Below are positions 36,290 through 44,527 of a DNA stretch of 64,000 nucleotides, piece by piece. The position numbers were made by a program, and so were the translations under genes. Within the stretch, counting starts at the first letter, position 1. Every line of letters starts with the position of its first letter. The DNA lies in NCBI GenBank assembly GCA_000514715.1, contig AZWL01000010.1:62172-126171 (forward strand), given 5' to 3'. The stretch is from Streptomyces sp. CNH099. Lineage in GTDB: Bacteria > Actinomycetota > Actinomycetes > Streptomycetales > Streptomycetaceae. Below the pieces are notes generated by a model. The model saw only the letters and a program-made list of their open reading frames with translations. It ran no database searches and was not told where the DNA came from.

Positions 36290-36844
36290 TCACCCGGCCC
36301 GCTGCACCGCCGGCAGCGCCGCCTCGACGGCGGCGTACGTCGCGCCGTGGTCGGCCAGGACCTCGGCCGGGATACCGGGGCCGGCGGCGAGGGCGAGCAG
36401 GATGTGCTCGTCGCCGATGGCCTTGTCGCCACGCCCCAGGGTCACCCGGAGGGACCGTTCCAGCACGGTCTTGGCCTCGGCGTCGAAGCGCCCGCGGCTG
36501 CGCCGCCACGCACGGGGCCGGGCCAGGGCCCCGCGGCCGTGGGCGGACTCGACGCGGTCGACGACCTCGGCGACGTCGATGCCGATCCCGGCGAGGGCCT
36601 CGGCGTCGGACTTGGTCAGCCCGCCGCGCCGCCGCGCCTCGTTCAGGTCCCGCTCGACGGCGCCACGCCGCTCCTCGCTGTCGATGCCGGCCGCGGCGAG
36701 CGCGGCGGCCCCGGGGGTTCCGGAGGCGGAGAGGAGCTGCCGGAGCAGGTGCTCGGTGGTGACGTACGGGTCGCCGGCCCGTTCCGCGCGTTCGGCGGCC
36801 CCGCGGACGAGGTCCTTGGCCGCCTTGGTGAACCGTTCGAACAT
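36290..36844 (-). CDS. Clp N-domain (Clp repeat) protein without ATPase
   Basis: A 184-residue protein with two Clp-N-like repeats, FTKAAKDLVRGAAERAE/YVTTEHLLRQLL and DAEAKTVLERSLRV/GDEHILLALAA, but no AAA+ module. It could be a substrate or adaptor-binding domain acting with ClpC. The ATG overlaps the stop of the small HTH gene by one base and has GGGAGG. It is probably controlled by the leaderless promoter upstream of that gene. Confidence 0.85.
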   Translation of the reverse strand: MFERFTKAAKDLVRGAAERAERAGDPYVTTEHLLRQLLSASGTPGAAALAAAGIDSEERRGAVERDLNEARRRGGLTKSDAEALAGIGIDVAEVVDRVESAHGRGALARPRAWRRSRGRFDAEAKTVLERSLRVTLGRGDKAIGDEHILLALAAGPGIPAEVLADHGATYAAVEAALPAVQRAG

Positions 36845-37053
36845 CAGCGCCTCCCGTGCTTCTTGTGCACCGCCTGCCGGCTGACCCCCAGCTCGGCCGC
36901 GACCTCCTGCCACGACCAGCCCTGCTGGCGCGCGCTGCGCACCTGCACTGCCTCCAGCTGCTCCAGCAGCCGCCGCAGCGCGGCGACGGCCCGGAGTCCC
37001 TCCCGGGGATCGGCGCCCCCGGCCCGCTCGGCAAGCTCGGTTGCATCACTCAT
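36844..37053 (-). CDS. Small HTH regulator (leaderless)
   Basis: A 69-residue protein with a helix-turn-helix at about 45-66 (WSWQEVAAELGVSRQAVHKK), preceded by a helix likely used for dimerisation. The start codon coincides with the transcription start predicted from the promoter at 37060-37088, so the mRNA should be leaderless. It is coupled to the Clp-N gene. The two upstream palindromes are its likely targets, making it an autoregulator. Confidence 0.87.
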   Translation of the reverse strand: MSDATELAERAGGADPREGLRAVAALRRLLEQLEAVQVRSARQQGWSWQEVAAELGVSRQAVHKKHGRR

Positions 37054-37056
37054 ATC

Positions 37057-37099
37057 GTCAACCTACGTTGACATCGACCGCTTGTCAATCGTGGTTGAC
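37057..37099 (-). promoter_or_regulatory. Leaderless promoter with two operators for the HTH/Clp-N pair
   Basis: On the minus strand TTGACA (37083-37088), a 17-bp spacer and TAGGTT (37060-37065) form a near-consensus promoter. Six bases later comes the ATG. GTCAACctacGTTGAC (37057-37072) covers the -10 and GTCAATcgtgGTTGAC (37084-37099) covers the -35. Confidence 0.75.
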
Positions 37100-37118
37100 G
37101 AACCCGCACGGAACGCGC

Positions 37119-37154
37119 CCGTGGGCGGAGGGCACGGCAGCCCTCCGCCCACGG
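37119..37154. terminator. Terminator of the large ThuA gene
   Basis: A perfect 15-bp inverted repeat (37119-37133 and 37140-37154) with a 6-base loop lies 26 bp beyond the stop of the minus-strand gene ending at 37180. It also insulates the HTH/Clp-N promoter. Confidence 0.85.
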
Positions 37155-37179
37155 CCTTCACGGCACTTCCCCGGCCCTG

Positions 37180-40100
37180 CTACTCCTCGCCGCAGTCGCC
37201 CTCGACCGCGCCGGTGGCGTACCGGATGCCGCCGAGCAGGTGGGTGCGGAAGTCGGGTTCGCTGTACGACTCCTTGGTGTGCCCCCCGCCGGTGTAGAAC
37301 GCCCGGCCGCCCTCGTAGCTCTGGCACCAGGCGATGGGGTGGTCCTCGCCCATGGTGCCGCCCGAGTAGCTGGACTCGTTGAGGGTGGCGAGGACGTGGG
37401 CCTGCTCACGCGGGTTGGTGCGGTAGTTGTACCACTCGTCGGTACGCACCCACTCCCTGCCCAGGTGCTCGGTGGCGGGGTGGTCCCGGTCCTCGACCTC
37501 GACGGTCGCCTCCTGGATCGCGGGGTGGCCCTCGAAGTAGGCGCCCACCAGGCCGCCGTAGAACTCCCAGTCGTACTCGCTGTCGGCCGCGGAGTGGACG
37601 CCGACGTAGCCGCCGCCGGCGGCGACGTAGTCCTCGAACGCCTTCTGCTGGCCGGCGTCGAGGACGTCGCCGGTGGTGGAGAGGAAGACGACGGCCTCGT
37701 ACTTCTCCAGGTTCTCCGCGGTGAACGCGCCGCCGTCCTCGGTGGCGTCGACGGTGAAGCCGTTCTCGGCCCCCAGCTCCTCTATGGCGGCGATGCCCTC
37801 GGGGATGGAGTCGTGCCGGAAGCCGGCGGTCTTGGAGAAGACGAGGACGTCCTCCTCGTCCTGGCCCGGGGCGCCGGTCGTGAACGTGAAGTCGTCGACG
37901 TCGAAGAGGAACGAACCGTCGGTACCGGTGAAGACCAGGTACAGCTTGGTGGTGCCCGCCGGGGCACCGGACAGGTCCGCCGTGACGTCCTCGAAGGTCT
38001 CCCAGTCGCCGGTCACCGGTACCTCGGCGGAGCCGAGGAGCTGGCCGTCGGGGGCGCCGGCGCGGACCTCCAGGGTGCCGCCGGCGCCGGCGGAGGAGAC
38101 GCGGGCGGTGAGCGTGGCGGCGTCGGACAGGACGTACGGCTCGAAGGCGATCCAGTCGCCGTTGTGGATGTCGCCCACGGTCCTGCCGCCGTGGGCGGGG
38201 GCCTTGTCGTAGAGCCCGACCCCCTGGGAGTCGGTGTAGTGCTCGGCCTGCCGGTGCCGGGGCTGCGTGAGGGCGTTGTCCATGCCGGTCAGCGGGCCCA
38301 GGTCGCCGCTTCCGCCGTCCGTGTACTCGGCGGTGAAGATGCCGAACAGGTTGGCGTGGGGGTCGTGCTCGCCGTCGGTGGTGGTCTGGATGGTGCCCGA
38401 GCAGCCGTTCTCCGAGGTGATGTCGTGGGCGTGCGAGTCGTGCCCGATGGCGTAGGTGACCTCCACCCGGGAGCAGTCGATCGCGGGGTCCTCCGCGTCG
38501 GTGACCGTGACCTCGAACGGGACCGCGTCGCCGAAGGAGAACAACTGCCCGTCCCGCGGCAGGTCCAGCGTCACCACCGGCGCGGTGTTGCCCACGGTGA
38601 CCTTCACGTTGGCGGTGCCGGTCAGCCCCTCGGGGTCGGTGACGGTGAGCGTGGCGTCGTAGGCGCCGTTCTCCTCGTAGGTGTGCGCGGGGTTCGGCTC
38701 GTCGGAGGTGGCGCCGTCGCCGAAGTCCCAGCTGTACGTGAGGTCGGTGCTGTCCGGGTCCTGGGTGCCCGCGGAGGAGAACCGGACCGCGAGCGGTGCC
38801 TGTCCGGAGGTGACGTCGGCCGACGCCTCGGCGATCGGCGAGCGGCCGCCGCTGATGTTCTCGATCCGGTACAGGGCGGAGTTGGCGTCGCCGCTGCCCC
38901 AGCCGGTGCCGTAGTCCAGCACGTACAGCGCGCCGTCGGGGCCGAAGGCCATGTCCATCACCTGGGTGCCCGACCACGGGAAGTCGTTGATGGACTGCAC
39001 GGTGCCGTCGTCGCCCTGCTCGATCCGCTTGATCCACCGGCGGCCGAACTCGCCCGCGAAGAAGTCGCCCTCGAACTCCGCCGGGAACTTCACCGCCGAC
39101 TCCGGGTCGGCCTCCGCTTCGCGGTAGACCGGCCCGCCCATCGGCGACTCCGAGCCCTCGCCGAACTCCGGCAGCGACCCGCCGTCGTACGGTATCCACG
39201 CGGGCTGCGCCGCCGGCAGCTCGGTGAGCCCGGTGTTGTGCGGCGAGTCGTTCACGGGGGCGGCGCAGTCGAAGGGCCGGCCGGAGGCGCCGGAGGCGAA
39301 GTCGTAGTCGGTGTACGGGTCGTTGTCGCCGACGCAGTACGGCCAGCCGAAGTTGCCCGCCCCGGTGACGCGGGCGAACTCCACCTGGCCCCCGGGGCCC
39401 CGGGCGGGGTCCGCCCCGCCGGCGTCGGGGCCGTAGTCGCCGACGTAGACGGTGCCGGTGCCCTTGTCGACGTTGATGCGGAACGGGTTGCGGAAGCCCA
39501 TGGCGTAGATCTCGGGCCTGGTCTTCCCGGTGCCGGGCGCGAAGAGGTTGCCCTCGGGGATGTCGTACGAGCCGTCGGCGTTGACCTTGATCCGCAGGAT
39601 CTTGCCGCGCAGGTCGTCGGTGCTGCCCGCGGAGCGCTGGGCGTCGAAGGCCGGGTTGCGGTCGGTGCGCTCGTCGATCGGGGTGTAGCCGTCGGACTGG
39701 AAGGGGTTGGTGTCGTCGCCGGTGGACAGGTACAGGTTGCCCTCGGCGTCGAAGTCGATGTCGCCGCCGACGTGGCAGCACTGACCGCGCGAGGTCTCCA
39801 CGTCGAGGATCGTCTTCTCGCTGCCCTTGTCCAGCGTGCCGTTCTCGGCCAGCCGGAAGCGGGAGAGGCGGTTGACGCCCTCGAAGGGGGCGAAGTCGGC
39901 GGCGGTTCCCGTCTCCGGCGCGTCGCCGGCCGGGGTGTCGAGCGGCGGGGCGTAGTACAGGTAGATGAAGCGGTTCTGCTCGAAGCCGGGGTCGACCCCG
40001 ACGCCCTGCAGGCCCTCCTCGTCGTGGCTGTAGACGTCGAGTCTGCCCGCGACGGTGGTGGTGCCGTCGGCGTCCGTCAGCCGCAGTTCGCCGTTTCGCG

Positions 40101-40317
40101 ACGTGTGCAGGACGGAGCGGTCCGGGAGCACGGCGAGCGACATCGGCTCACCCGTGTCGGCCACCCCCTTGGCGAGGGTGACCTGCTGGAACTCGGCCGC
40201 AGCCGCTTGGTCCCGGCCTTCGCTGGCCTGGCTGGCCGTCGCGCCCAGCCAGTTGACGGAGGCCGCCAAGAGGCCGGCGACCAGGGCGATGGCCCCGCCG
40301 GCTCTTCTCTTCTGCAC
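37180..40317 (-). CDS. Secreted multidomain protein: sugar-dehydrogenase-type propeller, PKD, CBM6-like and ThuA domains
   Basis: A 1045-residue exported protein with signal peptide 1-33 (KRRAGGAIALVAGLLAAS). About 45-440 is a PQQ-type glucose/sorbosone dehydrogenase beta-propeller (GLQGVGVDPGF, RNPFRINVD, GEFGRRWIKRI). A PKD domain lies at about 490-580 (YSWDFGDGATSDEPNPAHTY), a carbohydrate-binding CBM6-like domain at about 690-815, and a ThuA domain at about 819-1035 (VFVFSKT-like start, GVHSAADSEYDW). The GTG at 40317 has AGGAG. It probably binds and oxidises an extracellular glycan. It lies beside two other ThuA proteins and a LacI regulator. Confidence 0.88.
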   Translation of the reverse strand: MQKRRAGGAIALVAGLLAASVNWLGATASQASEGRDQAAAAEFQQVTLAKGVADTGEPMSLAVLPDRSVLHTSRNGELRLTDADGTTTVAGRLDVYSHDEEGLQGVGVDPGFEQNRFIYLYYAPPLDTPAGDAPETGTAADFAPFEGVNRLSRFRLAENGTLDKGSEKTILDVETSRGQCCHVGGDIDFDAEGNLYLSTGDDTNPFQSDGYTPIDERTDRNPAFDAQRSAGSTDDLRGKILRIKVNADGSYDIPEGNLFAPGTGKTRPEIYAMGFRNPFRINVDKGTGTVYVGDYGPDAGGADPARGPGGQVEFARVTGAGNFGWPYCVGDNDPYTDYDFASGASGRPFDCAAPVNDSPHNTGLTELPAAQPAWIPYDGGSLPEFGEGSESPMGGPVYREAEADPESAVKFPAEFEGDFFAGEFGRRWIKRIEQGDDGTVQSINDFPWSGTQVMDMAFGPDGALYVLDYGTGWGSGDANSALYRIENISGGRSPIAEASADVTSGQAPLAVRFSSAGTQDPDSTDLTYSWDFGDGATSDEPNPAHTYEENGAYDATLTVTDPEGLTGTANVKVTVGNTAPVVTLDLPRDGQLFSFGDAVPFEVTVTDAEDPAIDCSRVEVTYAIGHDSHAHDITSENGCSGTIQTTTDGEHDPHANLFGIFTAEYTDGGSGDLGPLTGMDNALTQPRHRQAEHYTDSQGVGLYDKAPAHGGRTVGDIHNGDWIAFEPYVLSDAATLTARVSSAGAGGTLEVRAGAPDGQLLGSAEVPVTGDWETFEDVTADLSGAPAGTTKLYLVFTGTDGSFLFDVDDFTFTTGAPGQDEEDVLVFSKTAGFRHDSIPEGIAAIEELGAENGFTVDATEDGGAFTAENLEKYEAVVFLSTTGDVLDAGQQKAFEDYVAAGGGYVGVHSAADSEYDWEFYGGLVGAYFEGHPAIQEATVEVEDRDHPATEHLGREWVRTDEWYNYRTNPREQAHVLATLNESSYSGGTMGEDHPIAWCQSYEGGRAFYTGGGHTKESYSEPDFRTHLLGGIRYATGAVEGDCGEE

Positions 40318-40439
40318 CTGAATCTCTCCTATGGGGGGTGGGTGTGTACGTCCGGTGGCGTCGGCCCTCCCCGGGGGGGGGACGGCAGCGGAGGACGCCG
40401 CGGGCGCGGGGAGCCGGGGCCGCCGGGGCGGTGCCGCCG

Positions 40440-41099
40440 TCAGCGGCTTGCCCAGAGCAGGCCCCGTTCGGTGAGGGTGCGCACGTACGGGCTCGTGAAG
40501 TCGTGCGGGTCGCGGCCGACGGTGGAGACGAAGACGCGTCCCTTGCCCCAGGTTCTGGTCCATACCGCGGGGATGGCGGCCGGCCGGTGCCGCGTGTCGT
40601 CGGGGTCGACGGTGACGGTCGCGAGGACGTCGTTCAGGGGGTCGTTCAGGGTCCAGCACAGGTCGGTGTCCACGTCGAAGTCGTCCAGTCCGGCGATGAC
40701 CGGGTGGTCGGCGTGGTCGGGCGCCAGGTGGACGCGGTGCGGACCGGGGTCCGGCGGGTGCATGACGAACTTCCCGCCGGTCATCAGCTGGTAGTCGAGG
40801 TCGTCGCGGAAGGCGTCGACGACGCCGCCGTGCCAGCCGGCGAAGCCCGTCCCCGCCCGGACGGCCGCGATCAGCCCGGCGGTCTCCCCCGAGGTGATGT
40901 CGCCCTGCCGCCAGCACTGGACGATCAGGTCGGTCGCCAGCAGCAGGTCGTCGTCCTCGTAGACCTCCAGCGAGTCCTCGACCAGGACCTCGAAGCCGTG
41001 CTCGCGGAGGAACGGAAGGAACAGGTTCGTCGTCTGCACCGGACGGCTGCCGTCGCAGCCGCCGCGCACCACCAGAGCCCGCCGCCGTTCGGAGGTCAT
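40440..41099 (-). CDS. ThuA-domain (trehalose utilisation-type) protein
   Basis: A 219-residue cytosolic protein with a class I glutamine amidotransferase-like fold of the ThuA family (ALVVRGGCDG, FAGWHGGVVDAFRDD, VWTRTWGKGRVFVSTVG). The ATG at 41099 has GGAGGGTGAG upstream. It is divergent from nothing but lies downstream of AT-rich sequence (41121-41145) unusual for this region. ThuA is linked to disaccharide conversion in rhizobia; the reaction here is unknown. Confidence 0.85.
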   Translation of the reverse strand: MTSERRRALVVRGGCDGSRPVQTTNLFLPFLREHGFEVLVEDSLEVYEDDDLLLATDLIVQCWRQGDITSGETAGLIAAVRAGTGFAGWHGGVVDAFRDDLDYQLMTGGKFVMHPPDPGPHRVHLAPDHADHPVIAGLDDFDVDTDLCWTLNDPLNDVLATVTVDPDDTRHRPAAIPAVWTRTWGKGRVFVSTVGRDPHDFTSPYVRTLTERGLLWASR

Positions 41100-41247
41100 G
41101 AGCCGCTCACCCTCCCCACTAAAAAAATTTCGCAACCTTTGTCGTACGCACGGACAATAGAAACCGCCCGTGGCGGCCGTCAAGGCGTCGCACAGGGGCG
41201 ATACGAAGAAGTTTTCGGGACCGGGGCGGGAGGCCGCGCGGGGCGGG

Positions 41248-42279
41248 TCAGCGGCGGGCGGCGGTGCTGTCGCGAACGACCAGGGTCGTCGCCAGCTCGA
41301 CGCGGGGGCTCTCCAGCTCGTCGCCGTTCATCAGCCGCAGCAGCGTGCGCAGCGCGCTGCCGCCCATGTCCTTGAGAGGCTGGCGCACCGTCGTCAGCGC
41401 CGGCGCGACCCAGCGCGCCTCGGGCAGGTCGTCGAAGCCGACGATGCTGACGTCCGCGGGCACCCGCAGCCCCGCCTCGGCGAGGGCCTCGTACCCGCCG
41501 ATGGCCATGTGGTCGGAGCAGATGAACAGCGCGGTCGGCGGCTCCGGCGCCGCGAAGAGCGTCCGCACCTGCTCCGCGCCGCTCGCCCGGTCGTACGACC
41601 CGTGCCTGATCAGCTCGGGCAGCACCTCCACGCCGGCCGCCGCCATGGCGGAGCGGTAGCCGGCGGTGCGCGCGCGGGCGTAGAGGTGGTGCGGGGGGCC
41701 GGTCACCAGCGCGATGCGCCGGTGACCGCGGTCGAGCAGGTGGGTGGTCGCCTCGTAGGCGCCGGCCCAGTTGGTCGTGCCCACCGAGATCACGTCGGGC
41801 GGCGGGTCGCTGAGCGGGTCGATGACGACGATGGGGACCTGCGCCTGCCGCAGCCGGGCGAGCTGGTCGGGGGCGGGCTCGATGAGGCCGAGCACGACGC
41901 CCGCGCCGTCCCGCTCCAGGACGCGGTCCACCCAGTCCTGCGCGGCGTGGTTGTTCGCGGTGGCGCCCTGCCGGGCCACGGAGATCACCACGTGCACGCC
42001 GGCCTCGTACGCGGCCGCCTCAAGACCGCTCGCGACGCTCGCCGGCCAGGACCCGTCGAGGCCGTTCATCACGAGGTCGACGGAGCGCACGTCGGGTTCG
42101 TGCAGGGAGGCGCCGCGGCGCCGGTACCGGTGCTCGCGCAGGGCGGAGTCGACCTTGGCGCGGGTGTCGCGCGACACGTCGTCCCGGCCGTTGAGGACCT
42201 TGGAGACGGTGGAGACCGACACGCCGGCCGTCTCGGCGATCTGCGCGAGCGTGGGTCGCGGCATCCTGGTACGGGTCAC
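41248..42279 (-). CDS. LacI-family transcriptional regulator
   Basis: A 343-residue repressor. The helix-turn-helix at about 9-30 (TLAQIAETAGVSVSTVSKVL) is followed by a hinge helix and a periplasmic-binding-type sugar domain (FICSDHMAIGGYEAL, VSIVGFDDLPEARW). The GTG at 42279 follows GAAGGG. It lies between ThuA genes and probably represses them in the absence of a sugar. Candidate operators are at 42298-42315 and 42459-42469. Confidence 0.92.
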   Translation of the reverse strand: MTRTRMPRPTLAQIAETAGVSVSTVSKVLNGRDDVSRDTRAKVDSALREHRYRRRGASLHEPDVRSVDLVMNGLDGSWPASVASGLEAAAYEAGVHVVISVARQGATANNHAAQDWVDRVLERDGAGVVLGLIEPAPDQLARLRQAQVPIVVIDPLSDPPPDVISVGTTNWAGAYEATTHLLDRGHRRIALVTGPPHHLYARARTAGYRSAMAAAGVEVLPELIRHGSYDRASGAEQVRTLFAAPEPPTALFICSDHMAIGGYEALAEAGLRVPADVSIVGFDDLPEARWVAPALTTVRQPLKDMGGSALRTLLRLMNGDELESPRVELATTLVVRDSTAARR

Positions 42280-42297
42280 GATCCCTTCACTGCCCTG

Positions 42298-42315
42298 CCG
42301 ACAAACTTTCGGAAC
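42298..42315. promoter_or_regulatory. Candidate LacI operator upstream of the regulator
   Basis: The site reads CCGACAAACTTTCGGAAC. It contains arms CCGA/TCGG and, on the other strand, CGAAAGTTT, which recurs at 42459 upstream of the divergent ThuA gene. Confidence 0.4.
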
Positions 42316-42458
42316 ACTCCGGTGCCCAGCACGGTACTTTTTCTCGTCCGCCCTGCCATCCGCACCCTACTCGACTCCCCCCACTCCGGCCACGGGTCCG
42401 CTCCTGCCAGGGATGTTGACGGTCCGGGACGGGCCCGCCTAGCTTCCGTACCGCCGCT

Positions 42459-42469
42459 TCGAAAGTTTT
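42459..42469. promoter_or_regulatory. Candidate LacI operator upstream of the ThuA-like gene
   Basis: CGAAAGTTTTC lies 36 bp before the start at 42505 and shares nine bases with the reverse strand of the 42298 site. Confidence 0.4.
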
Positions 42470-42504
42470 CTGCCTGTTCGTGCAGGCACGAGGGAGATGC
42501 TGCC

Positions 42505-43275
42505 ATGCCGTCGCCGAAGCCACCGACCGCCCTGCGCGTCACCGTCTGGGGCGAGGGCCTCCACGAGCAGCGGGACGCCGGCGTCGCCGAGCGGTACCCG
42601 GACGGCATACACGGTGCCATCGCCCAGGGGATCGCGGAGCACCTGGACGAGGCGGCCGTGCTGCGCACGGCGACGCTGGCGGAGCCCGAGCACGGGCTGA
42701 CCGAGGAGGTGCTCGCGGAGACGGACGTGCTGACCTGGTGGGGGCACCTGGCCCACCGGGAGGTCTCCGACGAGGTGGTCGAGCGGGTGCGCCGGCGGGT
42801 GCTCGCCGGCATGGGCCTGATCGCGCTGCACTCCGCCCACTGGTCGAAGATCTTCACCCGGCTGATGGGCACCACCTGCACCCTGCGCTGGCGCAGCGTG
42901 GGCGAGCGCGAGCTGGTCTGGACGGTCGACCCGGCCCACCCCATCGCCGCCGGGGTGCCGCATCCGATCGTGATCGAGCAGCAGGAGATGTACGGGGAGT
43001 TCTTCGACATCCCCGTCCCCGACGAGCTGGTCTTCATCAGCTCCTTCAGCGGCGGCGAGGTCTTCCGCAGCGGCTGCACCTTCCGGCGCGGGCACGGCAG
43101 GATCTTCTACTTCGGCCCCGGTGACCAGGACTATCCCGTGTACCACCACCCGGATGTACGCCGTGTCATCGCCAACGCCGTCCGCTGGGCCGCCCCGCGC
43201 GGCGGCGGCGCCAAGCCCCGGCTGGAGCACAGCGACACCGGCTGGTGGGCCGCCGGCGGCGACGGGCAGCCGTGA
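42505..43275 (+). CDS. Trehalose utilisation (ThuA) family protein
   Basis: A 256-residue ThuA protein of the type found in sugar-catabolic loci (RVTVWGEGLHEQ, TDVLTWWGHLAHREV, GLIALHSAHWSKIF, FSGGEVFRSGCTF, GRIFYFGPGDQDYP). The ATG at 42505 has GGGAGA. It is divergent from the LacI gene, with a shared operator-like motif between them. It is probably an intracellular enzyme acting on keto-sugars or disaccharides; the reaction is not established. Confidence 0.88.
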   Translation: MPSPKPPTALRVTVWGEGLHEQRDAGVAERYPDGIHGAIAQGIAEHLDEAAVLRTATLAEPEHGLTEEVLAETDVLTWWGHLAHREVSDEVVERVRRRVLAGMGLIALHSAHWSKIFTRLMGTTCTLRWRSVGERELVWTVDPAHPIAAGVPHPIVIEQQEMYGEFFDIPVPDELVFISSFSGGEVFRSGCTFRRGHGRIFYFGPGDQDYPVYHHPDVRRVIANAVRWAAPRGGGAKPRLEHSDTGWWAAGGDGQP

Positions 43276-43285
43276 GGGGCGGGCG

Positions 43286-44248
43286 TCAGGGCGTCAGGAC
43301 CACCTTGCCGAAGAGGTCGCCGCCGGCCATCTTCGCGAACCCCTCCGGCGCCCGGTCCAGCGGCAGCACCGTGTCGATCACCGGCCGTACGCCCTTCGCC
43401 GCGCAGAAGTTCAGCAGGCCCGCCAGCTCCTCCTTGCTCCCCATCGTCGAGCCGACGACCTTCAGCTCCAGGAAGAAGATCCGCTGCAGCTCCCCCGCCG
43501 GCGGGTTCGGCCCGCTGGTCGCACCGGAGATCACCAGCGTGCCGCCGGGGCTCAGCGACTTCACGGAGTGGGACCAGGTCGCCGCGCCCACCGTCTCCAG
43601 CACCGCGTCGACCCGGCGCGGGAGCCGCGTGCCCGGCTCCACCGCGGCCTCGGCGCCGAGGTCCTCGGCGCGCCTGCGCTTCGCCTCGTCGCGGCTCGTG
43701 GCGTACATCCGCAGCCCGGCCGCCGCGCCGAGGACGATCGCGGCGGTGGCGACGCCGCCGCCCGCGCCCTGGACCAGGACGGAGTCGCCCGGGCGGACGC
43801 CCGCCTGGGTGAAGAGCATGCGGTACGCGGTGAGCCAGGCCGTCGGCAGGCAGGCGGCCTCCTCGAAGGTCAGCTCCTTCGGCTTGGGCAGGACGTTCCA
43901 GGCCGGGACGGCGACCTGCTCCGCGAACGTGCCGTGGTACCGCTCGGTCAGCAGCGACCGCGGCTCGTCCGGGCCCACCCCGTGGCCGGTCTGGCCGATG
44001 ACGGAGTGGAGCACGACCTCGTTGCCGTCGGCGTCGACGCCGGCCGCGTCGCAGCCGAGGATCATCGGCAGGGCGTCCTCGCCGAGTCCGACGCCGCGCA
44101 GCGACCACAGGTCGTGGTGGTTGAGGGAGGCGGCTCTGACGTCGACGACGGCCCATCCGGGCGGGGCCTGCGGCGCCGGCCGCTCCCCCAACTCCAGGCC
44201 GTTCAGCGGCTCGTCGCGGTCGATGCGGGCGGCGTAGGCGGCGTACAT
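43286..44248 (-). CDS. Zinc-independent quinone oxidoreductase-like MDR enzyme
   Basis: A 320-residue medium-chain dehydrogenase. GroES-like N-terminus (AASLNHHDLWSLRGVG, LPMILGCDAAG) and a Rossmann domain with VQGAGGGVATAAI near 160-172. The catalytic-zinc Cys of alcohol dehydrogenases is not evident, favouring the quinone-reductase/acryloyl-CoA-type group. The ATG at 44248 (MYAAYAARID) matches the family start; another ATG lies two codons upstream. It may reduce enones or quinones. Confidence 0.87.
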   Translation of the reverse strand: MYAAYAARIDRDEPLNGLELGERPAPQAPPGWAVVDVRAASLNHHDLWSLRGVGLGEDALPMILGCDAAGVDADGNEVVLHSVIGQTGHGVGPDEPRSLLTERYHGTFAEQVAVPAWNVLPKPKELTFEEAACLPTAWLTAYRMLFTQAGVRPGDSVLVQGAGGGVATAAIVLGAAAGLRMYATSRDEAKRRRAEDLGAEAAVEPGTRLPRRVDAVLETVGAATWSHSVKSLSPGGTLVISGATSGPNPPAGELQRIFFLELKVVGSTMGSKEELAGLLNFCAAKGVRPVIDTVLPLDRAPEGFAKMAGGDLFGKVVLTP

Positions 44249-44267
44249 GACCATGAAGTTACGCCGC

Positions 44268-44296
44268 GGGGCGGGGGCCGTACCAGCCCCCGCCCC
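44268..44296. terminator. Terminator of the amino-acid ABC transporter operon
   Basis: A perfect 11-bp inverted repeat (44268-44278 and 44286-44296) with a 7-base loop lies downstream of the minus-strand transporter genes and just before the next gene. Confidence 0.75.
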
Positions 44297-44339
44297 GGCA
44301 AGCGAGCTTTCTCACCCTCCGGACGGCCACGGGCCGCCG

Positions 44340-44527
44340 TCAGAGCACCTTCGACAGGAAGGTCTTGGTCCGCGCACCCGCCTCCGGCGCGGCACCGGAG
44401 CCGCGGGAGAGTCCGGCCGGAAACCGCCCCCACCGCTTCCCGGCACCACCGTCCGGACTCCCCACCGACGCACCCGCCGCGCAGAGCGCAGCGTCACAGC
44501 ACCTTCGACAGGAAGGTCTTGGTCCGC
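44340..44527. repeat. Duplicated 3' end of the transporter ATPase gene
   Basis: A 30-bp block (44498-44527) that encodes the last residues RTKTFLSKV recurs without change at 44344-44373. The copy is in frame with its own stop at 44340, and its leucine codon is CTC instead of CTG. The copies start 154 bp apart. Confidence 0.85.

Noticed and set aside
42440..43275. Long plus-strand frame from 41170 reading into the ThuA gene.
   Set aside because: The part before 42505 is antisense to the LacI gene and lacks a start with a ribosome-binding site; the ThuA domain begins at 42505.
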